This document shows, piece after piece, positions 43,488-51,877 of a DNA stretch of 64,000 nt; within the stretch, counting starts at the first letter, position 1, and every line of letters begins with the position of its first letter. Below the pieces are notes generated by a model. It was not told the origin of the DNA and did no database searches. It was given only the letters and a program-made list of their open reading frames with translations. Origin of the DNA: Bdellovibrio sp. ZAP7 (GTDB taxonomy: Bacteria; Bdellovibrionota; Bdellovibrionia; Bdellovibrionales; Bdellovibrionaceae); NCBI RefSeq assembly GCF_006874645.1, contig NZ_CP030082.1, positions 248,001 through 312,000 on the forward strand. Reading direction: 5' to 3'. Made by a program: the position numbers and the translations under genes.

Positions 43488-43914
43488 TAAAAACATTGAG
43501 AAACTATTAGAAGCGCAAAAACGTGCCATGTCTGTTCGTCCTAAAGTTGGCGGATTTCCATATCTTGCGGAGGCTCTAAGACAAGCCGGTATTTTAAAAA
43601 ATATTTGGTCATTACCCTCGTGCCAATCCGTTTATCTGATGAAAGAGGGTGGTGTGGTTCAGCAAGGAACACCTTTAGTAACAGGGACTCATTCCGTACC
43701 GAATTTTGATAAAGATGCATTGATCAAAGCCCTTCGCACAGATCAAGCAGGTAACAGCACTTTTCCGGAATTCTTGGATTCAACTTGGAAAGCTGGAGTC
43801 GTGAAATATGAAGTCGATTTTTCACGTCGTCAGGTGAATTATTGTGGAGCCAATGGTGAGTCGTATCTTGAGGAATATCCCGCTGTTGAAATCAAAGAAT
43901 CCTTAGTTGGATAG
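43474..43914 (+). CDS. DUF1398 (YbcV-like) protein
   Basis: The 146-residue protein ends in the DUF1398 signature FPEFLDSTWKAGVVKYEVDF followed by RQVNYCGANGESYLEEYP. The family, also described as phage-envelope-protein-like, has unknown function. GGGAGAAG precedes the ATG. It is a paralogue of the duplicated protein at 32000. Its end overlaps the convergent nitronate monooxygenase gene by 12 bases. Confidence 0.88.
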   Translation: MANTNKNIEKLLEAQKRAMSVRPKVGGFPYLAEALRQAGILKNIWSLPSCQSVYLMKEGGVVQQGTPLVTGTHSVPNFDKDALIKALRTDQAGNSTFPEFLDSTWKAGVVKYEVDFSRRQVNYCGANGESYLEEYPAVEIKESLVG

Positions 43915-44952
43915 GTATTCTTGCCAAAGGACTTCGATCAGTTCTTTGGCAGGCATTTTTCTGATTCTAGAAAAATTACTTCCCGCCCAGAGCGAAAGAA
44001 AGTCAGATTTTCCCATTTGAGCAGATTTGTTTCTGATGTCTCTGGTGAAGTTATTCTGAGCTGGAAAAGGCAGAATGCTTTCCTTTTTATTTTCCATTTC
44101 GCGCATAAAACGATTTTCGATTCCGCGGGCGATTCTTCCGGAGAATGCGCGAGTCAATTTGGTCGCATCAGATGGCGAATTGGTGAGGGCCTGTCGGTAG
44201 GGAGCTGAGGTTCCCGCTTCATCACACAAAAGAAATGCTGTTCCCATTTGAGCCACCTGTGCTCCTGTCGCAAGGGCCGCGCGCATATCTTGGCCATTCA
44301 TGATTCCACCCGCCGCAATTACAGGAATCTTAGTGTTCTTTACGATTGATTTCGCCAGCTCCAACATTCCAATCAACGGATCTGGAGTTTCTGTCGAGAA
44401 AAGTCCTCGATGTCCTCCGGCTTCCACGCCTTGGGCCACAATCGCATCGACTCCCAAATCTTCAAGTAGCAGGGCCTCTTCCAGAGTGGTTGCGGTTCCC
44501 ATGGTAAGAATCCTCTGGGATTTGCAGGCATTTATATGTTCCTTGGATATCAGACCAAATGTGAAACTAAATCCAGCCGGAGCAGCTTTTAGAACAACCT
44601 CAAATTGCTTTTCAAAGTCATAAGAAAATGGCGGTTTCAAAGATGGTGTTGAAGTTAGTTCCAGTTCTTTTCTGTAGAGTGCCAGTGCCGTCGTTGCCGC
44701 CTCAATCTGACTTTGTGAAAGAATCGGATCTGCTTGCGGTGCGAATAAGTTTACCGCAAATGGTTTTGTCGTAAGTTCTTTGGTTTTACGAATGGTTTCA
44801 TGAATGTGCTCGGGAGTTTCGTAGGCACAACCCAGTGATCCCAAGATTCCCGCATTTGAAGCAGCCGCAACCAACTGAGGAGTCGAAGGGCCACCTGCCA
44901 TGGGAGCTAGAATCAAAGGCTTTTCAATGCCGAGATCTTTTAAAAGATTCAT
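43903..44952 (-). CDS. nitronate monooxygenase (2-nitropropane dioxygenase family)
   Basis: The 349-residue FMN-dependent TIM barrel oxidises nitronates such as propionate 3-nitronate. Family text includes PLILAPMAGGPSTPQLVAAASNAGILGSLG, DAIVAQGVEAGGHRG and IPVIAAGGIMNGQDMRAALATGAQVAQMGTAFL. Length is normal. It is a single gene, preceded by about 170 bases with no other feature visible. Confidence 0.94.
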   Translation of the reverse strand: MNLLKDLGIEKPLILAPMAGGPSTPQLVAAASNAGILGSLGCAYETPEHIHETIRKTKELTTKPFAVNLFAPQADPILSQSQIEAATTALALYRKELELTSTPSLKPPFSYDFEKQFEVVLKAAPAGFSFTFGLISKEHINACKSQRILTMGTATTLEEALLLEDLGVDAIVAQGVEAGGHRGLFSTETPDPLIGMLELAKSIVKNTKIPVIAAGGIMNGQDMRAALATGAQVAQMGTAFLLCDEAGTSAPYRQALTNSPSDATKLTRAFSGRIARGIENRFMREMENKKESILPFPAQNNFTRDIRNKSAQMGKSDFLSLWAGSNFSRIRKMPAKELIEVLWQEYLSN

Positions 44953-45123
44953 GATGATTTAATTTTCTTCCTGAACGCCGTGTAAGTCATGGGATTTGTG
45001 TTTTTAGCCTTAGGACCTGAGTTGGATCGAATAAATCGCAAAAGTAGGATTGATATTTTCGGAAATGACCGCAAAACTAATTGAAGCGCGCCAAGGATGT
45101 GCACGCGTTCGGTTGGAGTTTCT

Positions 45124-45486
45124 ATGAAGAATGTATTCTTAGGTCTATTGCTTTTGCCACCTGTCTCGGCTTTCGCAGGAAATTATAATATTGAATGCAC
45201 GGCCCAAGTTTACGAATCATTTTCCGATGGAAGCTCCAGACAGAATAAAGTGCCAATGACTGTCGAAGTTGAAAATGCCGCACACATCGTATTGTCGGCG
45301 GATCTTGAAGAGCGTGCCTTTATTTTAAACGGACCGAAGGAAGGTCCGTTTCACGTTAGTATCGTCGAGGCTCCTAATTATACAAAAGGATCTGTTTCAA
45401 CGGCAGATTTCTCTAAAGAGGGTCGTTTACAGCTTTCTACAGTGAATGGACCTTTGATTTACAAATTGGAATGCTTTAAAAAATAG
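45124..45486 (+). CDS. small secreted beta-rich protein
   Basis: ATG 45124 follows TTGGAGT. The 120-residue product has a signal peptide ending AFAG and a mature beta-rich domain with Cys in NIECTAQ and a last Cys in LECFKK, probably a disulfide. No family is recognised. Its TAG stop is the first part of a palindrome shared with the convergent response regulator gene. Confidence 0.68.
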   Translation: MKNVFLGLLLLPPVSAFAGNYNIECTAQVYESFSDGSSRQNKVPMTVEVENAAHIVLSADLEERAFILNGPKEGPFHVSIVEAPNYTKGSVSTADFSKEGRLQLSTVNGPLIYKLECFKK

Positions 45487-45518
45487 AAAATTGTTCGCGT
45501 CCCGCGCGCAATTTTCTA
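45484..45518. terminator. palindrome containing both convergent stop codons
   Basis: TAGAAAATTG (45484-45493) and CAATTTTCTA (45509-45518) are perfect 10-bp inverted copies; the core adds CGCG (45496-45499) against CGCG (45503-45506). Each outer arm begins with the TAG stop of one neighbour. A terminator role for both genes is likely, though U runs are short. Confidence 0.6.
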
Positions 45519-46379
45519 GCCTGACTTCTTGGAACTTATATAGTTATCTAAAATCGCTTGTCCGTCAGCATTCAGGTGCTTTTGAAGTTCTGTGATCACT
45601 TCCCAAGGAATCAGAATTGCATCCAAACTCATCAGATAAGTCTTAAGATCCTTATCAAGATGTTCTGGTAGAGGCGGGTGAGGCTTTCCGCTTTCGATGG
45701 AACTTACCGATTGATTGATAAAGGAAACGTATTCCTTTATAATTTCCGAGAGCGGCGTAAGCAGTCGCTGATCTTTGTTTAACGCCATCCCAATTGTATC
45801 GTCAATTTTTTGCGAGTACTCCGCAAGCAACGGCCACGTTCCCGATCTGGCTTTTACGCTTAATTCCTGAATACTCTGAAGACAGCCTGAAAGGTCCAAG
45901 GCATTTTTTAGGGGAAGGAATTGCTGAATCTCTGTCAGATGTTGTTTGGCTTCAGCCGTAAAAGAATCTGATTTGGGAATTTTAGATTCATTGATGACGG
46001 AAATTCTTTTTTGTAAGTAGGAGTGGATATCGGCAGCCGTTGTCGGTTTCTTTAAAAGACCCGCGGCTCCATACGTAACAGCAGTCACCAGGCTTGAGTT
46101 TTCGTATTCGGAAGTTAAGAAAAATACGGGTAGACGGTGATAAACTGGGTGCGATTTCAAGATGCACAATAAATTGAAACCACTTTTTCCGGGCATCAGC
46201 CAATCCGTTAAAATCAGATCGAATTGTTTTCCTGAAAATAGAAGATTCAAGGCCTCGTCGACCGAACTTACCTGGGTGAGTTCGTAATTTTCTTTAAATT
46301 CTTCCATCCCACGGCTGACTGTTTTTCGTAGGATAGAGGAGTCATCTATATGAAGTACTTTTAGTGGCTTTGTTGTCAC
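45516..46379 (-). CDS. response regulator with unknown helical output domain
   Basis: Residues 7-125 are a receiver (acidic pocket HIDDSS, phospho-acceptor Asp in LTDWLMPGKSG, FLTSEYE, and LKKPTT with the conserved Lys). The C-terminal 160 residues are helical with no known DNA-binding or enzyme motif. No histidine kinase is adjacent. It probably signals through protein contact. The total is 287 residues. Confidence 0.88.
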   Translation of the reverse strand: MTTKPLKVLHIDDSSILRKTVSRGMEEFKENYELTQVSSVDEALNLLFSGKQFDLILTDWLMPGKSGFNLLCILKSHPVYHRLPVFFLTSEYENSSLVTAVTYGAAGLLKKPTTAADIHSYLQKRISVINESKIPKSDSFTAEAKQHLTEIQQFLPLKNALDLSGCLQSIQELSVKARSGTWPLLAEYSQKIDDTIGMALNKDQRLLTPLSEIIKEYVSFINQSVSSIESGKPHPPLPEHLDKDLKTYLMSLDAILIPWEVITELQKHLNADGQAILDNYISSKKSG

Positions 46380-46495
46380 AAAGGACTTATCGAAGATTAT
46401 TCGCGTAAGCTGAAGCTTTGGGCATTAAAGCGAAGTAAGGATCGGCTTATAGCTGAATTTGTTCTCGGAATGAGGCGAATATCTGAGCAGTACTT

Positions 46496-46532
46496 TATGT
46501 CCATCAGAGTTTCATAAGCACTGATGGACATA
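46496..46532 (-). repeat. 12-bp perfect hairpin downstream of the repeat protein
   Basis: TATGTCCATCAG (46496-46507) and CTGATGGACATA (46521-46532) are exact inverted copies around 13 bases, starting ten bases after the stop of the 46542 gene. No T run follows on the minus strand. It may be a transcript 3' end or a stability element. Confidence 0.5.
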
Positions 46533-46541
46533 TCAGTCATG

Positions 46542-47153
46542 TTAGCGAAGAGCCATTCTTTGTGCGCGCTCATAAGAAGCGCCTGTTCTAATGACTCTTT
46601 CAAACACGTACATATCGATCCGATTCTGCGCAGATAGTTCTCCAATTTCTTGGGCTCTGCTGTAAGAGGCACCTAAGCTAACGGCTTTTTCAAATGCGTT
46701 GATATCAAATTGTCCCAAAGCTGCTTTCATAGCTAATTCTTGTGCTCGTTCATAGCTAGAACCTTTTGAAATTGCTCGTTCAAAGACATTAATACTTAAG
46801 CGACCATTTGCTACTAGGATACCGATTTCCTGTGCGCGACCATATGATGCCCCACTGCGGACTGCTCTTGCGAACGCATCCATGCTAAGTTCACAGTGAC
46901 TTGCTAATCTAGCCAATTCCTCGGCACGACCGTACGAGCTTCCCAAAGAAATTGCGCGTTCGTACGCGCTAAGATCCGGTGTATTTAAGTCGCAGGCATA
47001 TTCTGGATAAGAGCGTTCGAGCCTGTCTCCTTGCTCGGTCTGAACAATCTCAATTGTCGTCACGGTTTTTGTAGTCGTCGTAACAACGACCGTCGTATTT
47101 GCAAAAACAGGGGTCGCAGCTAGCATAGCTAGGCCTAAAACAAGCGTCTTCAT
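46542..47153 (-). CDS. secreted protein made of five exact 30-residue helical repeats
   Basis: The 203-residue protein has a signal peptide ending VFAN, a Thr/Val-rich segment (about 20-45) and five repeats in perfect 30-residue register: GSSYGRAEEL (71), GASYGRAQEI (101), GSSYERAQEL (131), GASYSRAQEI (161) and GASYERAQRM (191). Each unit pairs an AFERAI-type helix with a G[SA]SYxRAQE helix, like Sel1 or TPR helix-turn-helix repeats but not matching either consensus. It would form a small curved solenoid in the periplasm or outside. Function unknown. Confidence 0.8.
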   Translation of the reverse strand: MKTLVLGLAMLAATPVFANTTVVVTTTTKTVTTIEIVQTEQGDRLERSYPEYACDLNTPDLSAYERAISLGSSYGRAEELARLASHCELSMDAFARAVRSGASYGRAQEIGILVANGRLSINVFERAISKGSSYERAQELAMKAALGQFDINAFEKAVSLGASYSRAQEIGELSAQNRIDMYVFERVIRTGASYERAQRMALR

Positions 47154-47258
47154 ATAATTCTCCTTTAGATTTTACGTTCCGACGCTGATTTAGCACTTTC
47201 TGTGCCTCTAAAATCTGACTCCAAATTGTGTGTATTAGAGCTGGGAAGCAAGAACTTA

Positions 47259-47304
47259 AAGTGACCGCCGAATCAAAGCTTCGCGTAGCCCGAGAGGGTC
47301 ACTT
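47259..47304. repeat. inverted repeat downstream of the adenosine deaminase gene
   Basis: AAGTGACC (47259-47266) and GGTCACTT (47297-47304) are perfect inverted copies 30 bases apart, with a smaller CGAA/TTCG pair inside. It lies between the 46542 and 48817 genes. It could be a 3' end structure; no T run is seen. Confidence 0.35.
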
Positions 47305-47338
47305 ACGTGATCTAAAAGAAAACAGAGTGATGGGAGTT

Positions 47339-48817
47339 TTAGTAGCCGTGGCTTCTTTCAAATTGGTGGAATCTCTTGGATAAAGCCCTGATGAGGGACT
47401 GTTTATCAGATTCAGAGGCAAATGAAGTGCGGATAGAATTGAAAGCCATCTTTTTAAGTTCTGAATAAGTCACATCAGTCTGTTCGATCGCGATTTGGCA
47501 TTCGTGATTGATATCGATATCGAAAATGCCTTCGTCATCAGTACTTAGGCTTACGGGCAACCCCAGACGCAGATAGTTCAAAAACGGATGTTCCGATATT
47601 TTGTCTACGTCTGAAAGACGCAAGTTGCTGGAAAGATTAATCTCAATCGGCTCGTGAATTTTCGCAGCATATTCCAATGCTACTGGATCTTTCGCAAGAT
47701 TCACTCCGTGACCAAGGCGTTCTGCTCCCATAATCATGGCATCACGAGGATTGCGAACATCGCCGATTTCCCCCGAATGCATCGTGCGACGAAGTTTAGT
47801 TTCACCCTTCATATGTTTATGTAAAAGGGTTCCGTAAAGGATCTGACCTTTTTCCAAAGCCGGGTTGGTGCCTTCGTTGTCCAAAAAGTCGATACCCACA
47901 AGGTGGAGGTTCCCCGGGTAACTTAAGAGGGTTTGAAGTCCATTCTCCAAAGTATCTAAGTCACGCGTGCGGTTAAATGCGTTGTTCACGCGAATGACAA
48001 GACCGGTCTGCTGTTCTACGACGGCGATTGCTTTAAATAGATCGTCACTCGTGCTGGTTGTGAGTTCAGCGTAAAGAACTCCTTGGCGAACTGCTCTTTG
48101 CGCGAAGTCCAGCAGAACCTGCTCGTATTGCTCCCACTCGGGAAAGGCATATCCCAGGAATGAAAACACACTATTGAATCTTGGAAAAGGCTGTTTTCCC
48201 GGAGGTAGGAACAAGTAGTTAGAAAATGTCTTTTGGTCCGCGGGCGATAACGTCAGATAGTTCGCATCGGCGGGAATTTGTGACAGCCACGCACGCTCTT
48301 CGGGGAGCAGCATCGAATTGCCACCGGTGCTGTCGATATGCTTAAGAAGCTCTGCCGCTTCAATTTTCGCGTTTACATCTGCCAGTAACTTCGCGGCAAG
48401 AGCACGATCTAATGTTCCACCCGGATGGATGTGTAACATAGCTCCCTTGGGAATTTTCTCGCAGAACTGTTTAGCAGTTTTTTTAGCGCGAATACGATCC
48501 AGATTGATGATGGAATCAAGCTTAGCTTTATCTTTTGCGATTTGAATGCGACGAGCTTGGATATTTTTTAAGTCAGAAAGATCTTGCGGAGTAAAAGCAT
48601 AGTCCTCCGGAAGTTGAAGGATTTTCTCCCAAGCTTCACGAGAGATCGCACGTTGAGCGGCGGGGATATCAGTTTTTTGAACTTGCTCTAGCAATAATGC
48701 CCGAGCCTGGTCATAGCGTTTCCACTGTTCGGTCAGTTTTTCCTGAAGAGTCGGGGCTGCAACGGCAGATACCGTAGTAATGAACAAGAATAACGCCAAG
48801 ACAGCCTGAAATCTCAT
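47339..48817 (-). CDS. secreted adenosine deaminase-like enzyme
   Basis: Start ATG 48817 follows CGGGGGTG and gives 492 residues with a clear signal peptide (ending SAVAAP), unlike cytoplasmic Add. Metal and catalytic motifs are present: MLHIHPGGTLD (HxH), TMHSGEIGD, RLGHGVNL and SLSTDDEGIF. The long N-terminal part resembles ADGF/CECR1-type exported deaminases. It turns adenosine into inosine, plausibly to use nucleosides released from prey (inference). No nucleoside transporter is adjacent. Confidence 0.92.
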   Translation of the reverse strand: MRFQAVLALFLFITTVSAVAAPTLQEKLTEQWKRYDQARALLLEQVQKTDIPAAQRAISREAWEKILQLPEDYAFTPQDLSDLKNIQARRIQIAKDKAKLDSIINLDRIRAKKTAKQFCEKIPKGAMLHIHPGGTLDRALAAKLLADVNAKIEAAELLKHIDSTGGNSMLLPEERAWLSQIPADANYLTLSPADQKTFSNYLFLPPGKQPFPRFNSVFSFLGYAFPEWEQYEQVLLDFAQRAVRQGVLYAELTTSTSDDLFKAIAVVEQQTGLVIRVNNAFNRTRDLDTLENGLQTLLSYPGNLHLVGIDFLDNEGTNPALEKGQILYGTLLHKHMKGETKLRRTMHSGEIGDVRNPRDAMIMGAERLGHGVNLAKDPVALEYAAKIHEPIEINLSSNLRLSDVDKISEHPFLNYLRLGLPVSLSTDDEGIFDIDINHECQIAIEQTDVTYSELKKMAFNSIRTSFASESDKQSLIRALSKRFHQFERSHGY

Positions 48818-48894
48818 GAACACCCCCGAGTGGTAATCAGCTACCACAAGGCCTTTTGGGGATTCAACATAAAAGGGTGTAATTCACATTTAAA

Positions 48895-49449
48895 CTAAAT
48901 ATGAATAGACGAAATCTTTTGATAAAGCTTTAGGCCAATCCACGCGTCAGTTGCTGCGTACAGAATCTGCTTATGAGTCAGTTCGTTGGCTTCCCAGTTC
49001 GTCGTCTTGGGGCCTTTGGTGATTGTTCCCTCCAGAACTTCCTCGGTCATGCTCTTTAGCCCAAAGTTATTCAGATTCTTGGCTTTTGCCAGCGTCTGCA
49101 GTTCCACGAAACCATCAGGAACAAATTGAAAACGTTTGTTCAGATTTTTGATGTCGTCTCTGATCGCAACTCCGGCTTTGATGACGTTGGGATTCTCGAA
49201 AATATTCTTGATCAATTCGAAATTTCTAATGTGTTTAAGGCGAATGACGTAGGCGTCGGTTTCTGTCGCCAGTTGTAGCAAGGTAACCTGATATACTTCA
49301 CCTTTTTTAAACGCAGGACGAGTTTCGGTGTCAAAGCCCAACTCATTCGCGGACTCCAGCGCACTGGCCACGGCTTGAAGCTCGTGATCGGTGTTGATAA
49401 GATGAATCTTTCCAGTGAAAGATAGAATTTTGAATGCCGGTTGAGTCAT
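48895..49449 (-). CDS. DnaQ-like 3'-5' exonuclease (RNase D-type)
   Basis: The 184-residue protein has exonuclease motif I LGFDTETRP (DxE), a middle VIKAGVAIRDDIKNL (motif II) and ILYAATDAWIGLKLYQ (motif III with Tyr), matching the RNase D/WRN exonuclease group without an HRDC domain. It likely trims RNA or DNA 3' ends. The ATG is 2 bases after the ArsC-like stop, so the two are coupled. Confidence 0.92.
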   Translation of the reverse strand: MTQPAFKILSFTGKIHLINTDHELQAVASALESANELGFDTETRPAFKKGEVYQVTLLQLATETDAYVIRLKHIRNFELIKNIFENPNVIKAGVAIRDDIKNLNKRFQFVPDGFVELQTLAKAKNLNNFGLKSMTEEVLEGTITKGPKTTNWEANELTHKQILYAATDAWIGLKLYQKISSIHI

Positions 49450-49451
49450 AT

Positions 49452-49802
49452 TTATTTCTTTATCAATTCTTTGATGTTTTCTAAAGGCCGGCCCACGACA
49501 GCTTTGCCTTTTCCCTGAAGAACAGGCCGTTCCATCAAGTGGGGTTTTTCAGAAAGTCGCAGTGCTACTTCCTCTGCTGAATTTACGTCAAATGGAGCAG
49601 CGGTAAATTCCACATCTTTCGTTCGCACCAGCGCTGAAAGTGGGCCTGTCATTTGTGCGATCAATTCACGGAGTTCATCACGGGAAGGTGGGTATTTGAT
49701 ATATTCCACCGTTTTAAAGTCGACGGCTTCAGTTTCAAGGAAAGCCAAGGCTTCGCGACTCTTACTGCAATTGGGATTGTGATAGAACTTCCATGATGAC
49801 AT
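49452..49802 (-). CDS. ArsC/Spx-family reductase-like protein
   Basis: The 116-residue protein has the thioredoxin-like ArsC pattern: KFYHNPNCSKSREALAFL with the catalytic Cys, PSRDELRELIAQM, LMERPVLQGKGKAVVGRP. It may be a glutaredoxin-dependent arsenate reductase or a related YffB-like protein. It is not next to other arsenic genes. Confidence 0.9.
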   Translation of the reverse strand: MSSWKFYHNPNCSKSREALAFLETEAVDFKTVEYIKYPPSRDELRELIAQMTGPLSALVRTKDVEFTAAPFDVNSAEEVALRLSEKPHLMERPVLQGKGKAVVGRPLENIKELIKK

Positions 49803-49901
49803 ACGTTTTTTCTATACCGGAAGGTGGGGAATGGCAAAGGCATAGTGGTTAGAAACCTTGCGCCTGTTTTCTAAATGGTTATGATTGAATGTGGAGGCCT
49901 G

Positions 49902-50465
49902 ATGAGAAAGTTAATCTTGAGAATATCCGTGTCCATTGATGGCTATATCGAATCATCAGATAGCAAAATCGATTTTGGAAAGACCAGAAGCCCCGAAGGA
50001 GCTGCCTGGTTGGCGGAAAAGATTGAAAATATCGGTGCTCATCTGTTGGGAAGAAAAGCCTTTACTCAGTTGGGCTCCTTTTGGCCCACAGCTCCCGGAG
50101 TCGTGGCGAAACACATGAATGAAATCCCTAAGATCACATTTTCCCGAAACGGCTTCGACCCTTCTCAGGTTGTGAGCGCAAAATCTTGGTCAGATGCAAA
50201 GGTGATCACTGGTGACTTGGTTAAGGGAATCACAAACCTAAAGAAGGAATCTGGGAGAGACCTTCTAGCGCACGGTGGAGTAGAGTTTGCACAAAATTTG
50301 GTTCAAACTGGTTTAGTTGATGAATTCTGGATTGCTACTCATCCCCTTGCAGCAGGAGGAGGTTCGGCCTTGTTTGCCAAGCTGGAGAAGCCTCTATATC
50401 TGAAATTGATCGAATCGAAAGTATTCAGTACTGGTGCGATGATGAACGTTTATCGTCCAGAATAG
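49902..50465 (+). CDS. dihydrofolate reductase-fold (RibD C-terminal) protein
   Basis: ATG 49902 follows GGAGGCC. The 187-residue protein begins MRKLILRISVSIDGYIES and contains GAHLLGRKAF and LLAHGGVEFAQNLVQTGLVDEFWI, the DHFR/RibD-C fold found in small stress or antibiotic-resistance reductases. NADPH is the likely cofactor. The true substrate is unknown. Confidence 0.9.
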   Translation: MRKLILRISVSIDGYIESSDSKIDFGKTRSPEGAAWLAEKIENIGAHLLGRKAFTQLGSFWPTAPGVVAKHMNEIPKITFSRNGFDPSQVVSAKSWSDAKVITGDLVKGITNLKKESGRDLLAHGGVEFAQNLVQTGLVDEFWIATHPLAAGGGSALFAKLEKPLYLKLIESKVFSTGAMMNVYRPE

Positions 50466-50473
50466 AGAGCGAA

Positions 50474-50505
50474 AAAAGCCTCCCAGAAATCTCTAGGAGG
50501 CTTTT
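50474..50505. terminator. bidirectional intrinsic terminator
   Basis: AAAAGCCTCC (50474-50483) pairs perfectly with GGAGGCTTTT (50496-50505) around 12 bases, ahead of a T run. It serves the convergent genes at 49902 and 50511. Confidence 0.92.
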
Positions 50506-50510
50506 GTTTT

Positions 50511-50936
50511 TTACATAGCTTTCAAATAGTAGCCAGTGTCTTTAGAAGTCATCGTGTTTGATTTCTTCATCTTCATGTAGCGGTTGAAATCTTTAGTGTA
50601 CGCTTTTTTGAAGTTTGTTTCGTGCTTGTTAAACATTTTATCCAACCAAGTGTAGTAGCAAGTGTACATGTGGTTGGATAGGAAGTTGCAATACCATGCA
50701 AATGGCATGTTTGCAGAGAAATTGAACTTTTTAGAGAAAGCCATGATCTCTTTGTTGAACATGCTCCACCATTGTGTTGCTTCTGTTTTGTGAACGAAGT
50801 TACCTACCCAGTAAGTACGGTTACCTTGTTTAAAACCAACTTCCCAACCATTACCTACAGCTTTAAAATAAGATTTGAAAGTGTAAGGACCGTATTGGTA
50901 CGTTTTCATTTTCATTGTTGTCTTTGTGTTCATCAT
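50511..50936 (-). CDS. aromatic-rich, lysine-rich protein of unknown function
   Basis: ATG 50936 (or 50933) follows GAAGGAAGG. The 141-residue protein has no signal peptide. About 32 residues are Phe, Tyr or Trp (roughly 23%), with many Lys and Met and few acidic residues; examples are WYCNFLSNH and TYWVGNFVH. The even spread of codons and a strong ribosome site argue for a real, perhaps abundant protein. I recognise no family. It has its own terminator and a 249-base upstream region. Confidence 0.7.
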   Translation of the reverse strand: MMNTKTTMKMKTYQYGPYTFKSYFKAVGNGWEVGFKQGNRTYWVGNFVHKTEATQWWSMFNKEIMAFSKKFNFSANMPFAWYCNFLSNHMYTCYYTWLDKMFNKHETNFKKAYTKDFNRYMKMKKSNTMTSKDTGYYLKAM

Positions 50937-51185
50937 GTTGCCTTCCTTCTTTGTTTGGCGTTTGAAGCAGCATTCATCTTGCGCACAATTTCTTTCTCAC
51001 TAAACAAAATTTTAAGTTTGCGTGGGTGTTGAAGGAAAAACTGGTCAGTGGTCTCAATGTTTCCAACGAGCGTTCTGTAGCAATTGTTGGGTTATTGGTG
51101 GTTTGTTAACGAATGAAGTCGGAACATCATGTGTGCTCATTTTGTAAAATGGATTCACCGAACATCAAATGACGGGAGGAATAAG

Positions 51186-51581
51186 ATGTGCAAAACAATA
51201 AAACAAAAGGTTCATTTCAAGGCTGTACCTGAGGTGATCTACAGCTTGCTCACTGATTCCAAAAAGTATGCAGCCTTAACCGGAAAAAAAGCCAACATCG
51301 GAAAGAAGGCAGGAGCTTCATTTTCAGTTTATGGTGGGCAAGCAACAGGAATCATCGTGGAGCTCGTTCGCAATAAAAGAATTGTCCAAGCATGGCAAGG
51401 GCACAGCTTCCCTGATGGAATATTCTCGATGGCAACATTCAATTTGAAGCCATCCAAGACCGGCACCGAACTTGTGCTGATTCACCGAGGCGTACCGAAG
51501 GAAATGATCCCCGCAATTGAAAACGGATGGCGCAAGTACAACTGGGATCCGATAAAGATTTATTTGGAAAAGCAGAAATAA
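51186..51581 (+). CDS. SRPBCC/AHSA1-like ligand-binding domain protein
   Basis: ATG 51186 follows GGGAGGA. The 131-residue protein matches the AHSA1 (Aha1-like) START fold: QKVHFKAVPEVIYSLLTDSKKYAALTG, GQATGIIVELVRNKRIVQAW and NGWRKYNWDPIKIYLE. Such proteins bind hydrophobic ligands. It lies just before a convergent tRNA-Ser gene. Confidence 0.88.
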   Translation: MCKTIKQKVHFKAVPEVIYSLLTDSKKYAALTGKKANIGKKAGASFSVYGGQATGIIVELVRNKRIVQAWQGHSFPDGIFSMATFNLKPSKTGTELVLIHRGVPKEMIPAIENGWRKYNWDPIKIYLEKQK

Positions 51582-51588
51582 GAAAAAA

Positions 51589-51679
51589 TGGCGGACAGGG
51601 AGAGATTCGAACTCTCGGTAGGCTTTTGACCTACACACGCGTTCCAGGCGTGCGCCTTCAGCCACTCGGCCACCTGTCC
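51589..51679 (-). tRNA. tRNA-Ser(GGA)
   Basis: The minus strand reads GGACAGGTGGCCGAGTGG from 51679, an anticodon stem CACGC/GCGTG with loop CTGGAAC (anticodon GGA), a long variable arm typical of class II tRNAs, the GTTCGAATC T-arm, an acceptor stem GGACAGG/CCTGTCC and an encoded CCA (51591-51589). It reads UCC/UCU serine codons. Confidence 0.97.
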
Positions 51680-51877
51680 ATCGGGAACGATCTGAAGAGG
51701 AGCTAACATAACAATTGCCCTCAGGGAAATCAAGGACGTGGTTTATGAATATCTGGGTGATATTCGGCTCTTGATTTGATGCGTTAACATTTGGATTCAT
51801 CCAAAACCTAGCCCCAGGTCGAGTCATCAAAAGTCCTCTGATTGCCGAATAATATTAATCACTTCGGAGGATTTTAC

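Noticed and set aside
46397-46672. 91-codon frame overlapping the end of the repeat protein
   Set aside because: Different frame through the last repeats and the hairpin; composition does not look like protein and no ribosome site is visible.
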